Notes under the pieces: model-generated
Seen by the model: the letters and a program-made list of their open reading frames with translations, nothing else
What the model was told of the DNA's origin: nothing
Databases searched by the model: none
In this document: positions 8,586 to 18,804 of the stretch, piece after piece
How positions within the stretch are numbered: position 1 is the first letter of the stretch
Layout: the number at the start of each line of letters is the position of its first letter
Source of the DNA: JARYGU01 sp033795365
GTDB lineage: Bacteria > Pseudomonadota > Alphaproteobacteria > Rhizobiales > Rhizobiaceae
Length of the DNA: 64,000 bases
Assembly (NCBI GenBank): GCA_033795365.1
Contig: JARYGU010000001.1
Coordinates: 310,001 to 374,000 of the forward strand
Direction: 5' to 3'
Made by a program: the position numbers and the translations under genes

Positions 8586-9653
8586 ATGCTTGCACGTATC
8601 TTCGCCCCGCTCCTTTTTTCGGCGATCGGCGCCGGCTCTGCTTTCGGCGCGAATGAGGCGCCTCTCGTCCGGACGGACCGCCATATAGACCTCGCTTCGC
8701 GAGAGCGGCTGTTTGTCCGCGAGGTGAGCAGACGCGGCGCATCGGACCACGGCGCTGCCGTTCTTCTCATCCACGGCGCGCGGGTGCCCGGCGTTGCCTC
8801 CTTCGATCTGCCCGTTGCCGGCGGCTCGCTTGCCGCCGATCTCGCCGATGCAGGTTACCGGATCTATATCCCCGACCTTCGCGGCTATGGCCGGTCCAGC
8901 CGTCCGGATGCGATGAACCGCGATCCGGCGGGTTCTGCGCCATTGATGCGTACGGCCGATGCGGTTTCCGATCTCAAGGCCGTGGTCGAAGCGGTCGCGG
9001 CATGGAGCGGCGACGACAAAATCGACATTGTCGGCTGGGCGACGGGAGGGCATTGGACCGGCGCCTACGCCTCGATATATCCTGCCTCGGTCGGGCGGCT
9101 CGTTCTCTACAATACGCTTTATGGCGGCTCCGACACGCATCCGACGCTCGGCCGCGGCTCACCGCTCGAAGACAAACAGAACGAGGGCACCTTCGATGCG
9201 AAGTCTTTCGGCGGCTATCGTTTCAATAACCGTGCCAGCCTGTTTCCGGCATGGGATGCCAGCATTCCCGTGGAGGACAAATCGCGGTGGCGGGATGCGC
9301 GCATTGCCGAAGCCTATGCCGACGCCGCACTCGCCTCGGACGAGACCGCCGGCACCCACAAACCTGCAAGCTTCAGATCGCCGAGCGGTGCGATGGCAGA
9401 CAGCTTCGAACTCGCTATCGGCAAGAAGCAATGGTCGGCAGAAGCGCTTTCGATGCCGGTACTCGTCATTCGCTCGGAACGGGATTTCTGGAGCCGTCAG
9501 GCGGATGCGGAAGCGATCGTCGCGCAGGCACCGGATGCGCAACTGCTGACGATACCGGATGCGACGCATTTCGTGCATCTCGACCGGGATGAGGCGGGGC
9601 GGGCCGTTTTCCTCTCCGCCCTCCTGCGCTTCTTGCCGCCGAACGAAGATTGA
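8586..9653 (+). CDS. Exported alpha/beta-hydrolase, nucleophile Ser replaced
   Basis: Alpha/beta-hydrolase-fold protein of 355 aa with an N-terminal signal peptide (MLARIFAPLLFSAIGAGSAFG, probable cleavage near residue 21), so periplasmic. The oxyanion region (LLIHGARVPG), the strand-loop DLRGYGRS, an acid Asp (RSERDFWSR) and the catalytic His (DATHFVHLD) are all present. At the nucleophile elbow the usual G-x-S-x-G reads G-W-A-T-G, with Ala152 encoded by GCG at 9039-9041. The protein may use another nucleophile, have a non-catalytic role, or carry a base change. The gene pairs with the divergent LysR regulator and ends just before a strong terminator hairpin. Confidence 0.82.
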   Translation: MLARIFAPLLFSAIGAGSAFGANEAPLVRTDRHIDLASRERLFVREVSRRGASDHGAAVLLIHGARVPGVASFDLPVAGGSLAADLADAGYRIYIPDLRGYGRSSRPDAMNRDPAGSAPLMRTADAVSDLKAVVEAVAAWSGDDKIDIVGWATGGHWTGAYASIYPASVGRLVLYNTLYGGSDTHPTLGRGSPLEDKQNEGTFDAKSFGGYRFNNRASLFPAWDASIPVEDKSRWRDARIAEAYADAALASDETAGTHKPASFRSPSGAMADSFELAIGKKQWSAEALSMPVLVIRSERDFWSRQADAEAIVAQAPDAQLLTIPDATHFVHLDRDEAGRAVFLSALLRFLPPNED

Positions 9654-9657
9654 TGCA

Positions 9658-9691
9658 AAGGGACGGCAGCGCTCAGGCGCCGCCGTCCCTT
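9658..9691. terminator. Bidirectional terminator hairpin
   Basis: Ten-base arms AAGGGACGGC (9658-9667) and GCCGTCCCTT (9682-9691) enclose a short GC-rich inner stem. It sits between the convergent hydrolase gene and the sugar-binding-protein gene and can serve both strands. Confidence 0.8.
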
Positions 9692-9695
9692 GCGA

Positions 9696-10664
9696 TCAAA
9701 GCCCTTTTTCCTTCATGATCTCGGCGGCATTCTCTTTGGTGACCTTCATCGTGTCGAGCGTCACCGTCTTTTCGACCTTCTCGCCGTTCAGGAACTTGAT
9801 CGCCTGGCGCAGCCCTTCCGCACCTGGCGTCGCGTAGAGGAAGGTAGCGGTCAGCTCGCCATTGTTGACCCAGGTGACCCCCTCCCCCGGGAGCGCATCG
9901 ATGCCGATGAACTTTATCTCCTTCTCGCGCCCGGCATCCTTGGCGGCGAGATAGGCGCCATAGGCCATCGGATCGTTATGGCCGTAGACCAGATCGATCT
10001 TCTCGTTATTGCGCAGCGCGGTCGCCATGATGTTGTAGGCCTGGTCCTGCTTCCAGTCGCCCGACTGTTGGTCGAGCAGGTTCTTGATGCCCGGTTCCTT
10101 GTCGGTGAACTCATGGAAGCCGTCATGACGGTCGTGAGCGGGCTGAGTGCCCATGCCGCCCCAGATCTCGACGACATTGCCCTGGGCCTTGCCCGGTCCG
10201 CCAAGCAGTTCGACGGCATACTCGCCGGCCGCGCGGCCGATGAGCTTGTTGTCGCCGCCGACGAACTGGGTGTATTTGTCGGTTTCCACGTTCCGGTCGA
10301 GCACGAAGACGGGGATGTTGGCGTCGATCGCCTGAAGGACGACACCGGTCAGGCCGGCGGATTCCTTCGGCGAAACGAGCAGCGCGTCGACTTCCTGGCG
10401 GATGAGGTTCTCCACGTCGGCGACCTGCTTTTCCGTCCTGTCTTCGCCATCGGTGATGATCAGTTCCACATCGGGATGCTTTTCGGCCTCCGCGATGATG
10501 TCCTTGTTGAACTGGGCCCGCCAGGGTTCGATGGTCGTCGCCTGGGAGAAGCCGATGCGCCACTTCTTGTCCTGGGCCATGGCGTCCTTGGCGGGCATCA
10601 TGGCCGTTGTTGCCGTTAGAGCGACCGCAATGGCCGCAAGTCTCATCATGTCACGACGCTTCAT
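9696..10664 (-). CDS. Sugar ABC transporter periplasmic binding protein
   Basis: Ribose/galactose-type (periplasmic binding protein family 4, LacI-like fold) binding protein of 322 aa with a signal peptide ending in AMAQ. The start is ATG 10664 (MKRRDMMRL), placed by a GGAGG ribosome binding site 6-7 nt upstream, which overlaps the end of the permease gene by 14 nt. Residues after the signal (WRIGFSQATTIEPWR, then LLVSPKES) match the hinge and ligand-pocket pattern of sugar binders. It is the last gene of the operon ATPase-permease-binding protein, an order opposite to many ribose operons. The ligand is not identifiable; the LacI regulator next door suggests a sugar or polyol. Confidence 0.9.
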   Translation of the reverse strand: MKRRDMMRLAAIAVALTATTAMMPAKDAMAQDKKWRIGFSQATTIEPWRAQFNKDIIAEAEKHPDVELIITDGEDRTEKQVADVENLIRQEVDALLVSPKESAGLTGVVLQAIDANIPVFVLDRNVETDKYTQFVGGDNKLIGRAAGEYAVELLGGPGKAQGNVVEIWGGMGTQPAHDRHDGFHEFTDKEPGIKNLLDQQSGDWKQDQAYNIMATALRNNEKIDLVYGHNDPMAYGAYLAAKDAGREKEIKFIGIDALPGEGVTWVNNGELTATFLYATPGAEGLRQAIKFLNGEKVEKTVTLDTMKVTKENAAEIMKEKGL

Positions 10665-11972
10665 TCTTGTTTCCTCCAATGGTGAGAGACAGGCTCTCTT
10701 TCGACGGCCGCTCCTCCGCGGCCGTTTTCCTTTGCGCCGGTTGGCGTCTGGTCAGACGCAGATGGGCGAGGATGTCGCCGGCATTGCGCTCCTGCACCAG
10801 AACGGTGCCGATGATGATCACGCCTTTCAGCACCAGCTGCAGATTGGAATTGATGTTGTGAAGCTGGAGGATGTTCGACAGGAAGCCGAAGATCAGCACG
10901 CCGCAGAAGGTGCCGGCGAGGCTGCCCCTTCCTCCCATCAGACTTGTGCCGCCGATCACGACTGCGGCGATCGCGTCGAGTTCCAGGCCCGCACCCGCGT
11001 CCGGCTTGCCTTGCCGGTACTGCGCGACATAGAGGACTGCCGCAATGCCGGCGAGAAGACCGGACACGGCATAAGCGGCGATCTTGACCCGGCCGGCATC
11101 GATGCCCGAAAGTCGAGCCGCCTCCTCGTTGCCTCCTATAGCGTAGATATACCGCCCAAAGGGCGTCAGACGCAGCACCGCCCCGTAGAGGACAATGGCG
11201 GCGATGAAGAATATGCCCGGCATCGGGATGACGCCGAAGACGAGCTCGCGCAGCATGTCGAATTCCGGCGCGGCGTTGGAGCCCGTATAGACCGGCAGCA
11301 CCGCATTGTTCTGGCCGGCCGTGAGGCGCGCGATTCCGAGAGCCGTCACCATCATTGCCAGCGTGACGATGAAAGGCTGCAGCCGCCCGGCCACGATGAT
11401 GAAGCCGTTGATGGCGCCGAAAAGGAGCCCCACCGCCGGCGCCACCAAAAGCACGCCGAAGACGCCGAATCTGGTGTTCACCTGGGGAAGGAGAAAGGCG
11501 AGAACCAGCGCGCAAAGGATGATGCCGGCGAGCCCCGGAATGAGCTGAGCGCGCATGCGATCGAGCTGAACGTCGCGGTGGCCGGATTCCTTCATGCGGG
11601 ACTTCTCGATATTGACGAAGATGAACCTGACGACGACGAAACCGAACAGAAGCGCCATTATTCCGACGGTCGGCAGCCCCAGGAGCGCCGCGGGCGTATA
11701 TCCCGGCATCGTCAGCAGCATTGCACATACGACACTGCATATGGCCATGAGCGAACCGACGGAAAGGTCGATCCCGCCGGTGATGATGACCGCGGTCATG
11801 CCGGTCGCAATCAGCCCCGTCGTCGAGACCTGCCGCAGCACGTCGAGAAGGTTGCCGTAGGACAGGAATATGTTCTTGCCCGAGGACGTTACCGGCGAGG
11901 AAAGGACGCCGATGAGGAAGATGGCGATCAGCCCCCAGTAAAGTTTGGTCCGAGAGACAAGCTTGAGGACGC

Positions 11973-11976
<4 letters not shown>
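10651..11976 (-). CDS. Sugar ABC transporter permease, long form
   Basis: Inner-membrane permease of the ribose/xylose class (BPD_transp_2), 441 aa. This is longer than the usual 320-350 aa and closer to the XylH/GguB type, which has extra transmembrane segments. The extra material is a charged loop at about residues 115-140 followed by a hydrophobic segment. The family motif GGIDLSVGS near residue 65 and the GGTSLMGGRGS coupling region near the C-terminus are clear. It overlaps the upstream ATPase gene by 4 nt (ATGA) and the downstream binding-protein gene by 14 nt, indicating translational coupling. Confidence 0.9.
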
Positions 11977-13565
<1,589 letters not shown>

Positions 13566-13616
13566 GACATTGGCGGCCTCCCTTCCGCCTTTATCCGACG
13601 ATCATGAAAAACGTAG

Positions 13617-13639
13617 TCTAAACGTTTCGGCGCTGTCAA
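13617..13639 (-). promoter_or_regulatory. Promoter -35 with LacI-type operator for the ABC operon
   Basis: Read leftward, a perfect TTGACA (plus-strand TGTCAA at 13634-13639) is followed directly by the operator TCTAAACGTTTCGG (13617-13630), whose centre AAACGTTT (13620-13627) is a perfect palindrome. The operator would lie in the spacer of the promoter of the ATPase-permease-binding-protein operon. No convincing -10 could be picked. Confidence 0.7.
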
Positions 13640-13713
13640 GCGAAGGATACCATCTGCGAGAGGCAATATTGCGCTTCTCGCACTTCTTGCATAGTTTGCT
13701 TGGCATTTGAAAC

Positions 13714-13727
13714 TCTAAACGTTTTGG
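13714..13727. promoter_or_regulatory. Second LacI-type operator at the lacI-like gene
   Basis: TCTAAACGTTTTGG, with the same AAACGTTT core at 13717-13724, repeats the 13617 element with one change in 14 bases. It ends 3 nt before the regulator's ATG, suggesting autoregulation. The two cores are 97 bp apart, close to nine helical turns. Confidence 0.75.
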
Positions 13728-13730
13728 AAA

Positions 13731-14804
13731 ATGCCCCATCATCGCAGCAGACGAAGATCCGCCGCCCCCACCATGCTCGACGTCGCGAGAGCGGCAAAGG
13801 TTTCGGTCGCGACGGTCTCTGCCGTGGTGAACGGCTCCGCTCCGGTCAGTCCGCAGCTTCGCGACCGCATCGAGACCGCGATCCGGGAAATAGGCTACAA
13901 ACGCAACGCGATCGCCCGAAGCCTCAAGATGGGAACGACCCGAACGATCGGGCTGATGGTGGCCGATATCACGAATCCATTTTTCACCGACGTCGTGGCC
14001 GTCATCCAGGACGTTCTGCACCGCGCAGGCTACGCCGTCATGCTCTGCTGCAACGACGAGGATGTCGGAATGCAGGACGAGCAGATCGAACTCCTTCTCG
14101 ACCGCATGGTGGACGGGTTGATCATCGCGCCCGCAGGCGACGATGCGCATCTCAAGCGAATCCTCGCAGGCGCAAGCGTTCCGACCGTTCTGATAGACCG
14201 CCTTTGCGACGGTATCGACACCGACGCGGTCGTTCTCGACAACCGGCGCGCGGTCCACGATGCCGCGATCTACATGCTGGATCTCGGCCACCGCCGCATC
14301 GGCTACATTTCCGGATCGCTGGACACGTCCACCGGGCGCGATCGCCTGGCAGGCTACCGGTCTGCTCTCGAAGCGAAGAAGCTGGCCTATGACGAAAGCC
14401 TTGTCCGCATCGGAAACTTTCGTGAGAAGGATGCATACAAGGCAGCAATGCAGTTGCTGACCAGCCCGGAACGTCCCACCGCCTTCTTCTCGGCGAACAA
14501 TCTGATGGTGATCGGCGTCATGAAGGCGATCCGCGACATGGGCCTGCGTTGCCCGGACGATGTCTCGGTTGCCAGTTTCGACGATTTCCCATGGGCGGAT
14601 ATTTTCCAGCCTCATCTGACGACGATCGCTCAACCTGTGCAGGCGATCGGCGAGCAATCCGCTCAATTGATGCTCGACCGGCTGTCCGGCCAAAGCCCTT
14701 CGCAACCGCGGCGCCTGGTGCTGCAAGGGCGCCTGATGATCCGCGATTCATGCCGTCCCCTGCAGGCGGATGCGCCCGACGGAACCCGCCGCGAAGCGTC
14801 GTAA
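13731..14804 (+). CDS. LacI-family transcriptional repressor
   Basis: LacI/GalR regulator of 357 aa. The HTH is at about residues 14-40 (TMLDVARAAKVSVATVSAVVNG), followed by the hinge helix and a periplasmic-binding-protein-like effector domain from about residue 70. The ATG at 13731 keeps a basic N-terminal tail; a second ATG at 13773 would begin right at the HTH, and neither has a strong ribosome binding site. It is divergent from the sugar ABC operon and flanked by two identical-core operators, so it most likely represses the transporter and itself and is induced by the transported sugar or a derivative. Confidence 0.92.
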   Translation: MPHHRSRRRSAAPTMLDVARAAKVSVATVSAVVNGSAPVSPQLRDRIETAIREIGYKRNAIARSLKMGTTRTIGLMVADITNPFFTDVVAVIQDVLHRAGYAVMLCCNDEDVGMQDEQIELLLDRMVDGLIIAPAGDDAHLKRILAGASVPTVLIDRLCDGIDTDAVVLDNRRAVHDAAIYMLDLGHRRIGYISGSLDTSTGRDRLAGYRSALEAKKLAYDESLVRIGNFREKDAYKAAMQLLTSPERPTAFFSANNLMVIGVMKAIRDMGLRCPDDVSVASFDDFPWADIFQPHLTTIAQPVQAIGEQSAQLMLDRLSGQSPSQPRRLVLQGRLMIRDSCRPLQADAPDGTRREAS

Positions 14805-14978
14805 AGCCCCTCTCTTAAGTCGAGAATTCCGCTTTTCGCCGGAGCGATAAAAAACCGTCCCACAGAGGCTTCGCCCCGGAACAAAGGTGCAGCCTGCCGG
14901 TTTTTCATCTGTTCACGAAAAGCATGAAATCACATCGCTGAATACGGGCGTTGGAAGTTTCACGTCGGAGGCGCCACC

Positions 14979-16451
14979 GTGGAAGTTCTGTCGGTAAGCT
15001 CTGAAATTTTCCCTCTTATCAAGACGGGCGGGCTTGCGGATGTAACGGGTTCATTGCCGAAGGCTCTCTCCTCCCATGATATTCGCACGCGCACGTTGGT
15101 CCCCGGCTATCGGCAGGTGTTCGCAGCACTCGAGGACTTCAGGGAAGTCGCGCGGCTGGAGCTGCTGGGAAACAGCACCCGTGTCCTTCAGGCAAGCATA
15201 TGCGGCCTGGATCTCTATGTTCTCGATGCTCCGGAACTCTTCGACCGCGCGGGCGGGCCCTATGTCGATGAAACAGGCGTGGACCATATCGACAACAGCT
15301 TGCGGTTTGCGACGCTTTCATTTGCCGCAGCCGAACTCGCAACCGGCGCCCATGCCGGCTGGCGGCCAGATCTGGTGCACATACATGACTGGCAAGGCGC
15401 ACTAACATCCGTCTATCTGCGATATGTCAAAAGCAGCGATCTTCCAGCCCTCCTGACGATCCACAATCTTGCCTTTCAAGGCCAGTTTCCCTTTTCCCGA
15501 CTACTCGACCTGGGGCTGCCTCCCGAGGCCTATTCCATCGACTGCCTGGAATATTACGGGGATGTCAGCTTTCTGAAGGGCGGCATCCAGACGTCCGACG
15601 CCGTGACGACGGTCAGCCCCACCTATGCGCGCGAGATACTGGCAAACGGCCTGGGGATGGGAATGGAAGGCGTTCTCAAGGCCAGGCGAAAGCATCTGTA
15701 CGGGATCGTGAACGGCCTGGATCCGGAAATCTGGTGCCCCCGTACGGATCCTTATCTGTGCAGCAACTTCGACTATCGCACCGTCGCCCGGCGTCGCATA
15801 AACCGCAAGCATCTGATCGATCATTTCGGCCTGCCGAACGGCTCAGGCCCCATATTCTCCATCGTCAGCCGCCTGACCTGGCAAAAGGGCATGGACCTGC
15901 TGATGGAGACGATCCCGCATCTGGTCGAAGCGGGAGGCAGGCTGATCGTCTGCGGGCAAGGCGACCGAAATATCGAGCGCCAGCTAAGACGGATGGCCTC
16001 GCTATACCCTGCGAATGTCGCCGTGCGGATCGGATATGACGAAGAAACCGCGCACATGCTTCACGGGGGAAGCGATTTCGTGATCCAGCCGTCGCGTTTC
16101 GAGCCATGCGGTCTGACCCAGCTTTACGCGCTGAGATACGGGGCCGTGCCGATCGTTTCCCGCACGGGCGGGCTGTCCGAAACGATCATCGATGCCAATG
16201 ATGCCGCCATGGCAGCTGAGGTGGCGACGGGAATCCAATTCCACCCCGTCACGGCCGAGCAACTGCAGCACGCGCTCGATCGTGCCATCACGATCTTTCG
16301 TCATCCGCAGCAGTTCAGACGGCTGCAGATGCAGGGAATGAAGACCAATTTTTCCTGGGATACCAGCGCGCGCCGATACGCCGCACTCTACCGCCAGCTG
16401 ACCGGCACCGGCTGCGCCGCTCCGGTCTGGCAGGAGAGGAAGGCCGGCTGA
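14979..16451 (+). CDS. glgA: Glycogen synthase (ADP-glucose type)
   Basis: GT5-family glycogen synthase of 490 aa, transferring glucose from ADP-glucose to a growing alpha-1,4-glucan. The N-terminal signature KTGGLADV (residues 15-22) binds ADP-glucose. The C-terminal Rossmann domain has SRLTWQKGMDLL and the conserved FEPCGLTQLYALRYGAVP. Length is normal for GlgA. No glgB, glgC, glgP or pgm gene is nearby, so this may be a second, dispersed copy. A terminator hairpin follows at 16492. Confidence 0.93.
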   Translation: MEVLSVSSEIFPLIKTGGLADVTGSLPKALSSHDIRTRTLVPGYRQVFAALEDFREVARLELLGNSTRVLQASICGLDLYVLDAPELFDRAGGPYVDETGVDHIDNSLRFATLSFAAAELATGAHAGWRPDLVHIHDWQGALTSVYLRYVKSSDLPALLTIHNLAFQGQFPFSRLLDLGLPPEAYSIDCLEYYGDVSFLKGGIQTSDAVTTVSPTYAREILANGLGMGMEGVLKARRKHLYGIVNGLDPEIWCPRTDPYLCSNFDYRTVARRRINRKHLIDHFGLPNGSGPIFSIVSRLTWQKGMDLLMETIPHLVEAGGRLIVCGQGDRNIERQLRRMASLYPANVAVRIGYDEETAHMLHGGSDFVIQPSRFEPCGLTQLYALRYGAVPIVSRTGGLSETIIDANDAAMAAEVATGIQFHPVTAEQLQHALDRAITIFRHPQQFRRLQMQGMKTNFSWDTSARRYAALYRQLTGTGCAAPVWQERKAG

Positions 16452-16491
16452 TACGCGATCTCCGTTGAACGCACGAACGCAACTAGGAAAA

Positions 16492-16515
16492 AGGGGCTGG
16501 CGAACCGGCCCCTTC
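16492..16515. terminator. Bidirectional terminator after glgA
   Basis: Arms AAGGGGCTGG (16492-16501) and CCGGCCCCTT (16506-16515) pair over 10 positions (one G-T wobble) around a CGAA tetraloop. It is placed between the convergent glgA and the small lipoprotein gene. Confidence 0.8.
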
Positions 16516-16531
16516 CTGTTTCCTGGTTTCG

Positions 16532-16783
16532 TCAGCAGCGGTCGATATACCGGCGCCCATACCGGTCGCGATAATAGCATTCGCCCGGCCGGCCGGCGAC
16601 GTTGCCGATCACGGCGCCCGAGACACCGCCGATTGCGGCGCCAACAGCCGCACCTCGCACGTCACCCGTAACAGCTCCGCCAATCACCGCGCCTGATGCC
16701 GCACCGATGCCTGCACCTCTTTCGGTCGGCGTGCAACTCGTCAGAGCCACGCCCACCAGGGCCAATACAGCCAGAATTTTCAT
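16532..16783 (-). CDS. Small glycine-zipper lipoprotein
   Basis: Predicted outer-membrane-type lipoprotein of 83 aa. The start ATG 16783 is fixed by a strong AAAGGAGG ribosome binding site. A hydrophobic signal ends in a lipobox L-T-S-C (Cys17). The mature part carries Gly/Ala-rich GxxxG-type repeats (GAGIGAASGAVIGGAVTG and GAAVGAAIGG) typical of glycine-zipper proteins, and ends in a short Tyr/Arg-rich tail with a final Cys. Such proteins associate with envelopes, often under stress control. The specific role is unknown. Confidence 0.8.
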   Translation of the reverse strand: MKILAVLALVGVALTSCTPTERGAGIGAASGAVIGGAVTGDVRGAAVGAAIGGVSGAVIGNVAGRPGECYYRDRYGRRYIDRC

Positions 16784-16980
16784 GAGATATCCTCCTTTTT
16801 TCACAAAAAGCGCTCCCGGTACGAACTCCCGACGGCTTGAGGGGTTCAATCAATGTGATCACAATCTCGTGCAGACGGAATCAAACCGTGAAGACCGGTT
16901 CCGCTCGCGGTTGCGATCCCCATCCGGAACTTCTTCCGCCTCCAGCGGTTCTTCCGTTTCGGAAGAAATGGAGAAAAGCG

Positions 16981-17223
16981 ATGGCCGACAAGGAGTTGAA
17001 TGCCGGTTTCACAGGAGACCCGAAGAACAAGTCCGCCACGGCGAAGGCAAGGCAGGCGGCAGAGTATGTGAAGGATGAAGCGAGAGCCGTGGCAACATCC
17101 ATCCAGGACCATCCGACGACAGCGGGCACCGGTTTGCTGCTTTTCGGCGCGGTGGCTTTCCTTCTCGGTTACGCCATAGGTTCATCGAGCCCCGCCACCC
17201 GAGGAAGGCACCAATACTGGTAA
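16981..17223 (+). CDS. Small C-tail-anchored membrane protein (DUF883-like)
   Basis: Protein of 80 aa with a charged, helical N-terminal part (about 1-45, rich in Lys, Ala and Glu) and one C-terminal transmembrane segment (GLLLFGAVAFLLGYAIG). The architecture and the D-H-P-T-T-A-G lead into the membrane helix resemble the DUF883/ElaB-YqjD group, which are stress-induced inner-membrane proteins. The family call is tentative. A GGAG about 8 nt before the ATG at 16981 supports the start. Confidence 0.65.
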   Translation: MADKELNAGFTGDPKNKSATAKARQAAEYVKDEARAVATSIQDHPTTAGTGLLLFGAVAFLLGYAIGSSSPATRGRHQYW

Positions 17224-17372
17224 GTATCGCAGGAGCGGAAAGAGACAGCCGCCGCAAGTTGGCCGGCGTCCGGCGGCCAAAACCGCATTTCTGCGGCGAG
17301 CGTTCGCTTGCCATGGGAACCAAAACGAATGTCGCGGATTGCAGGCTCGCATTCGTTATTTGAGGAGTGACT

Positions 17373-17741
17373 ATGAAAAGCGCTTTTATTGCCGCACTGC
17401 TCGTCGCCTCGCCCGCTTTCGCGCAGTCGCCCGACCTCGAAAATGCCTGCATTCAGGTCGCGAAAAACTTTCTTCTCACAAATCATCTGAAGACCGGCGT
17501 CGTTCAGTCCTTTCCCGAGCTGAAACCGCCGGGAGCCCGGCTGACCTATTCCTCCGACGAGGATGCCGATCCAAACGACATGACCGACGAAATCGATTGC
17601 GAATTCGAGAAGGCCGAAGCGCCCTTCGGACTGGTGCGCTTCTGCATCTCCCGTACCTGCTACTCGGCGGACGAACAGGATCCGATGAACCGCAGGCGCT
17701 TTCAGGAAGTCAAAATTCTCATGGACCGCCAGAAACCCTAA
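17373..17741 (+). CDS. Exported hypothetical protein
   Basis: Protein of 122 aa with a short signal peptide (MKSAFIAALLVASPAFAQ). The mature region has four Cys (two near FCISRTCYS), consistent with disulfides in the periplasm. The ATG at 17373 has a GAGGAG ribosome binding site at 17362-17367; a GTG two codons upstream overlaps that site and is rejected. I do not recognise the family. A terminator-like palindrome lies about 110 nt downstream. Confidence 0.7.
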   Translation: MKSAFIAALLVASPAFAQSPDLENACIQVAKNFLLTNHLKTGVVQSFPELKPPGARLTYSSDEDADPNDMTDEIDCEFEKAEAPFGLVRFCISRTCYSADEQDPMNRRRFQEVKILMDRQKP

Positions 17742-17849
17742 GCTCTCCGCAAGAATTCACCGGAACAAATTCGAAAATCGAAAGTTCGTATGCAGGATCA
17801 TTCCAGCGGTCTTTGATATCCCCTTCCCACGAACCGCTCGTATGGTCCA

Positions 17850-17870
17850 GGCCCCGCATCATGCGGGGCC
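17850..17870 (+). terminator. Probable terminator palindrome
   Basis: GGCCCCGCAT and ATGCGGGGCC form a perfect 10-base inverted repeat around a single C, followed by a T-rich stretch near 17885. It lies downstream of the exported 122-aa protein gene. Confidence 0.6.
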
Positions 17871-17933
17871 GCTTCCGGTTCTTCGTTTTTACGGAGTTGC
17901 GAACGGAAAACCGCTACGCACCGGAACTGCTCT

Positions 17934-18134
17934 CTAGCTCGTCCCCTTGGATTTCGATTGTTCGTTTTCGGGAACCCAGCCGAGCTCGCGGCAAAGGGCC
18001 TCTCCCGCTGCTATCGCCGCGCTCCGGCTCGCAAACGGGCCGCTGAGGAAATGCGATTTGCCGCGGAATTCCACGAGCACATTTTTCTTAATGACATCAT
18101 AAAGAATGTACATGCCCGGTTCGTAGTCAGCCAT
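17934..18134 (-). CDS. Small hypothetical protein
   Basis: Predicted cytoplasmic protein of 66 aa with no signal or membrane segment. The ATG at 18134 follows GGAGG with good spacing. The layout (a strand-rich first half, then GPFASRSAAIAAGEALCRELG as an amphipathic helix) suggests a small alpha/beta fold of the sort seen in short DUF2188-like proteins, but I cannot assign a family. It stands alone between exported-protein genes. Confidence 0.55.
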   Translation of the reverse strand: MADYEPGMYILYDVIKKNVLVEFRGKSHFLSGPFASRSAAIAAGEALCRELGWVPENEQSKSKGTS

Positions 18135-18339
18135 ATCCGGCCTCCGAAAGCGGGGTTATGGCCGAATCGTGAGATCTGGCGTGAAAACTGCGCACGAGAA
18201 GGCCCTCTTTTCGCGAAAACGCCGCGGGTGAGATTTTGTTTCGGAAAACATCGGACGCTTCCGATCAGGCGCCTATCCGGCGGGAACATTTGCCGTTATT
18301 GCCTGTTCACTATCATTCATCCGAATTGGAGGAGCAGAG

Positions 18340-18684
18340 ATGAGAACCGCATCCATCTTCCTGTCCGCAGCAACCGTTCTTCTTCTGAGCGGCGGATCGG
18401 CATTCGCCGGTTGCGTCGACATATCCGAGAGCGGCACGGACAGCAACAAAACGGCAGCAATCGCGAAGGACGGAAGCAAGGCGCCGCTCGAAACGCAATC
18501 CGGCCAGAGCGCTGCCCGTACGGACAGTTCCGAAATGGCGGCAAAGGATGGGCAGACCATGCCGCTCGCCGATGAGAAAGGCGAAGGCAACAAGAACATG
18601 GCAACGTCTCAACAGGACGTCGAGGCCCAGCAGGAAGGCGAGCAGACCGCAGCGGCGCGGGCAAACAAGGGCTCCTGTGATTGA
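18340..18684 (+). CDS. Small exported hydrophilic protein
   Basis: Protein of 114 aa with a clear signal peptide (MRTASIFLSAATVLLLSGGSAFA) and a mature part rich in Ser, Thr, Ala, Lys, Gln and Glu with almost no hydrophobic residues, bounded by Cys near each end (AGCVD and GSCD). It is likely disordered, with one possible disulfide. A GGAGGAG ribosome binding site precedes the ATG. The function is unknown; it is one of five small genes clustered at 16.5-18.7 kb. Confidence 0.7.
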   Translation: MRTASIFLSAATVLLLSGGSAFAGCVDISESGTDSNKTAAIAKDGSKAPLETQSGQSAARTDSSEMAAKDGQTMPLADEKGEGNKNMATSQQDVEAQQEGEQTAAARANKGSCD

Positions 18685-18804
18685 TTGTGACCAAGCTGGC
18701 CTGTTGAAGATTGAGCCCGTCGGTAAGCTGCGCTAATTGGCAGGCATGCCGGCGCCTTGCGCATGGCGAATATTCGTCGAAGCATCCAGGGCGTCGCGCG
18801 GCAT

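Noticed and set aside
13700..14392. Alternative plus-strand frame overlapping the LacI gene
   Set aside because: It is out of frame with the clear HTH and LacI effector domain and has an Arg-rich shadow composition.
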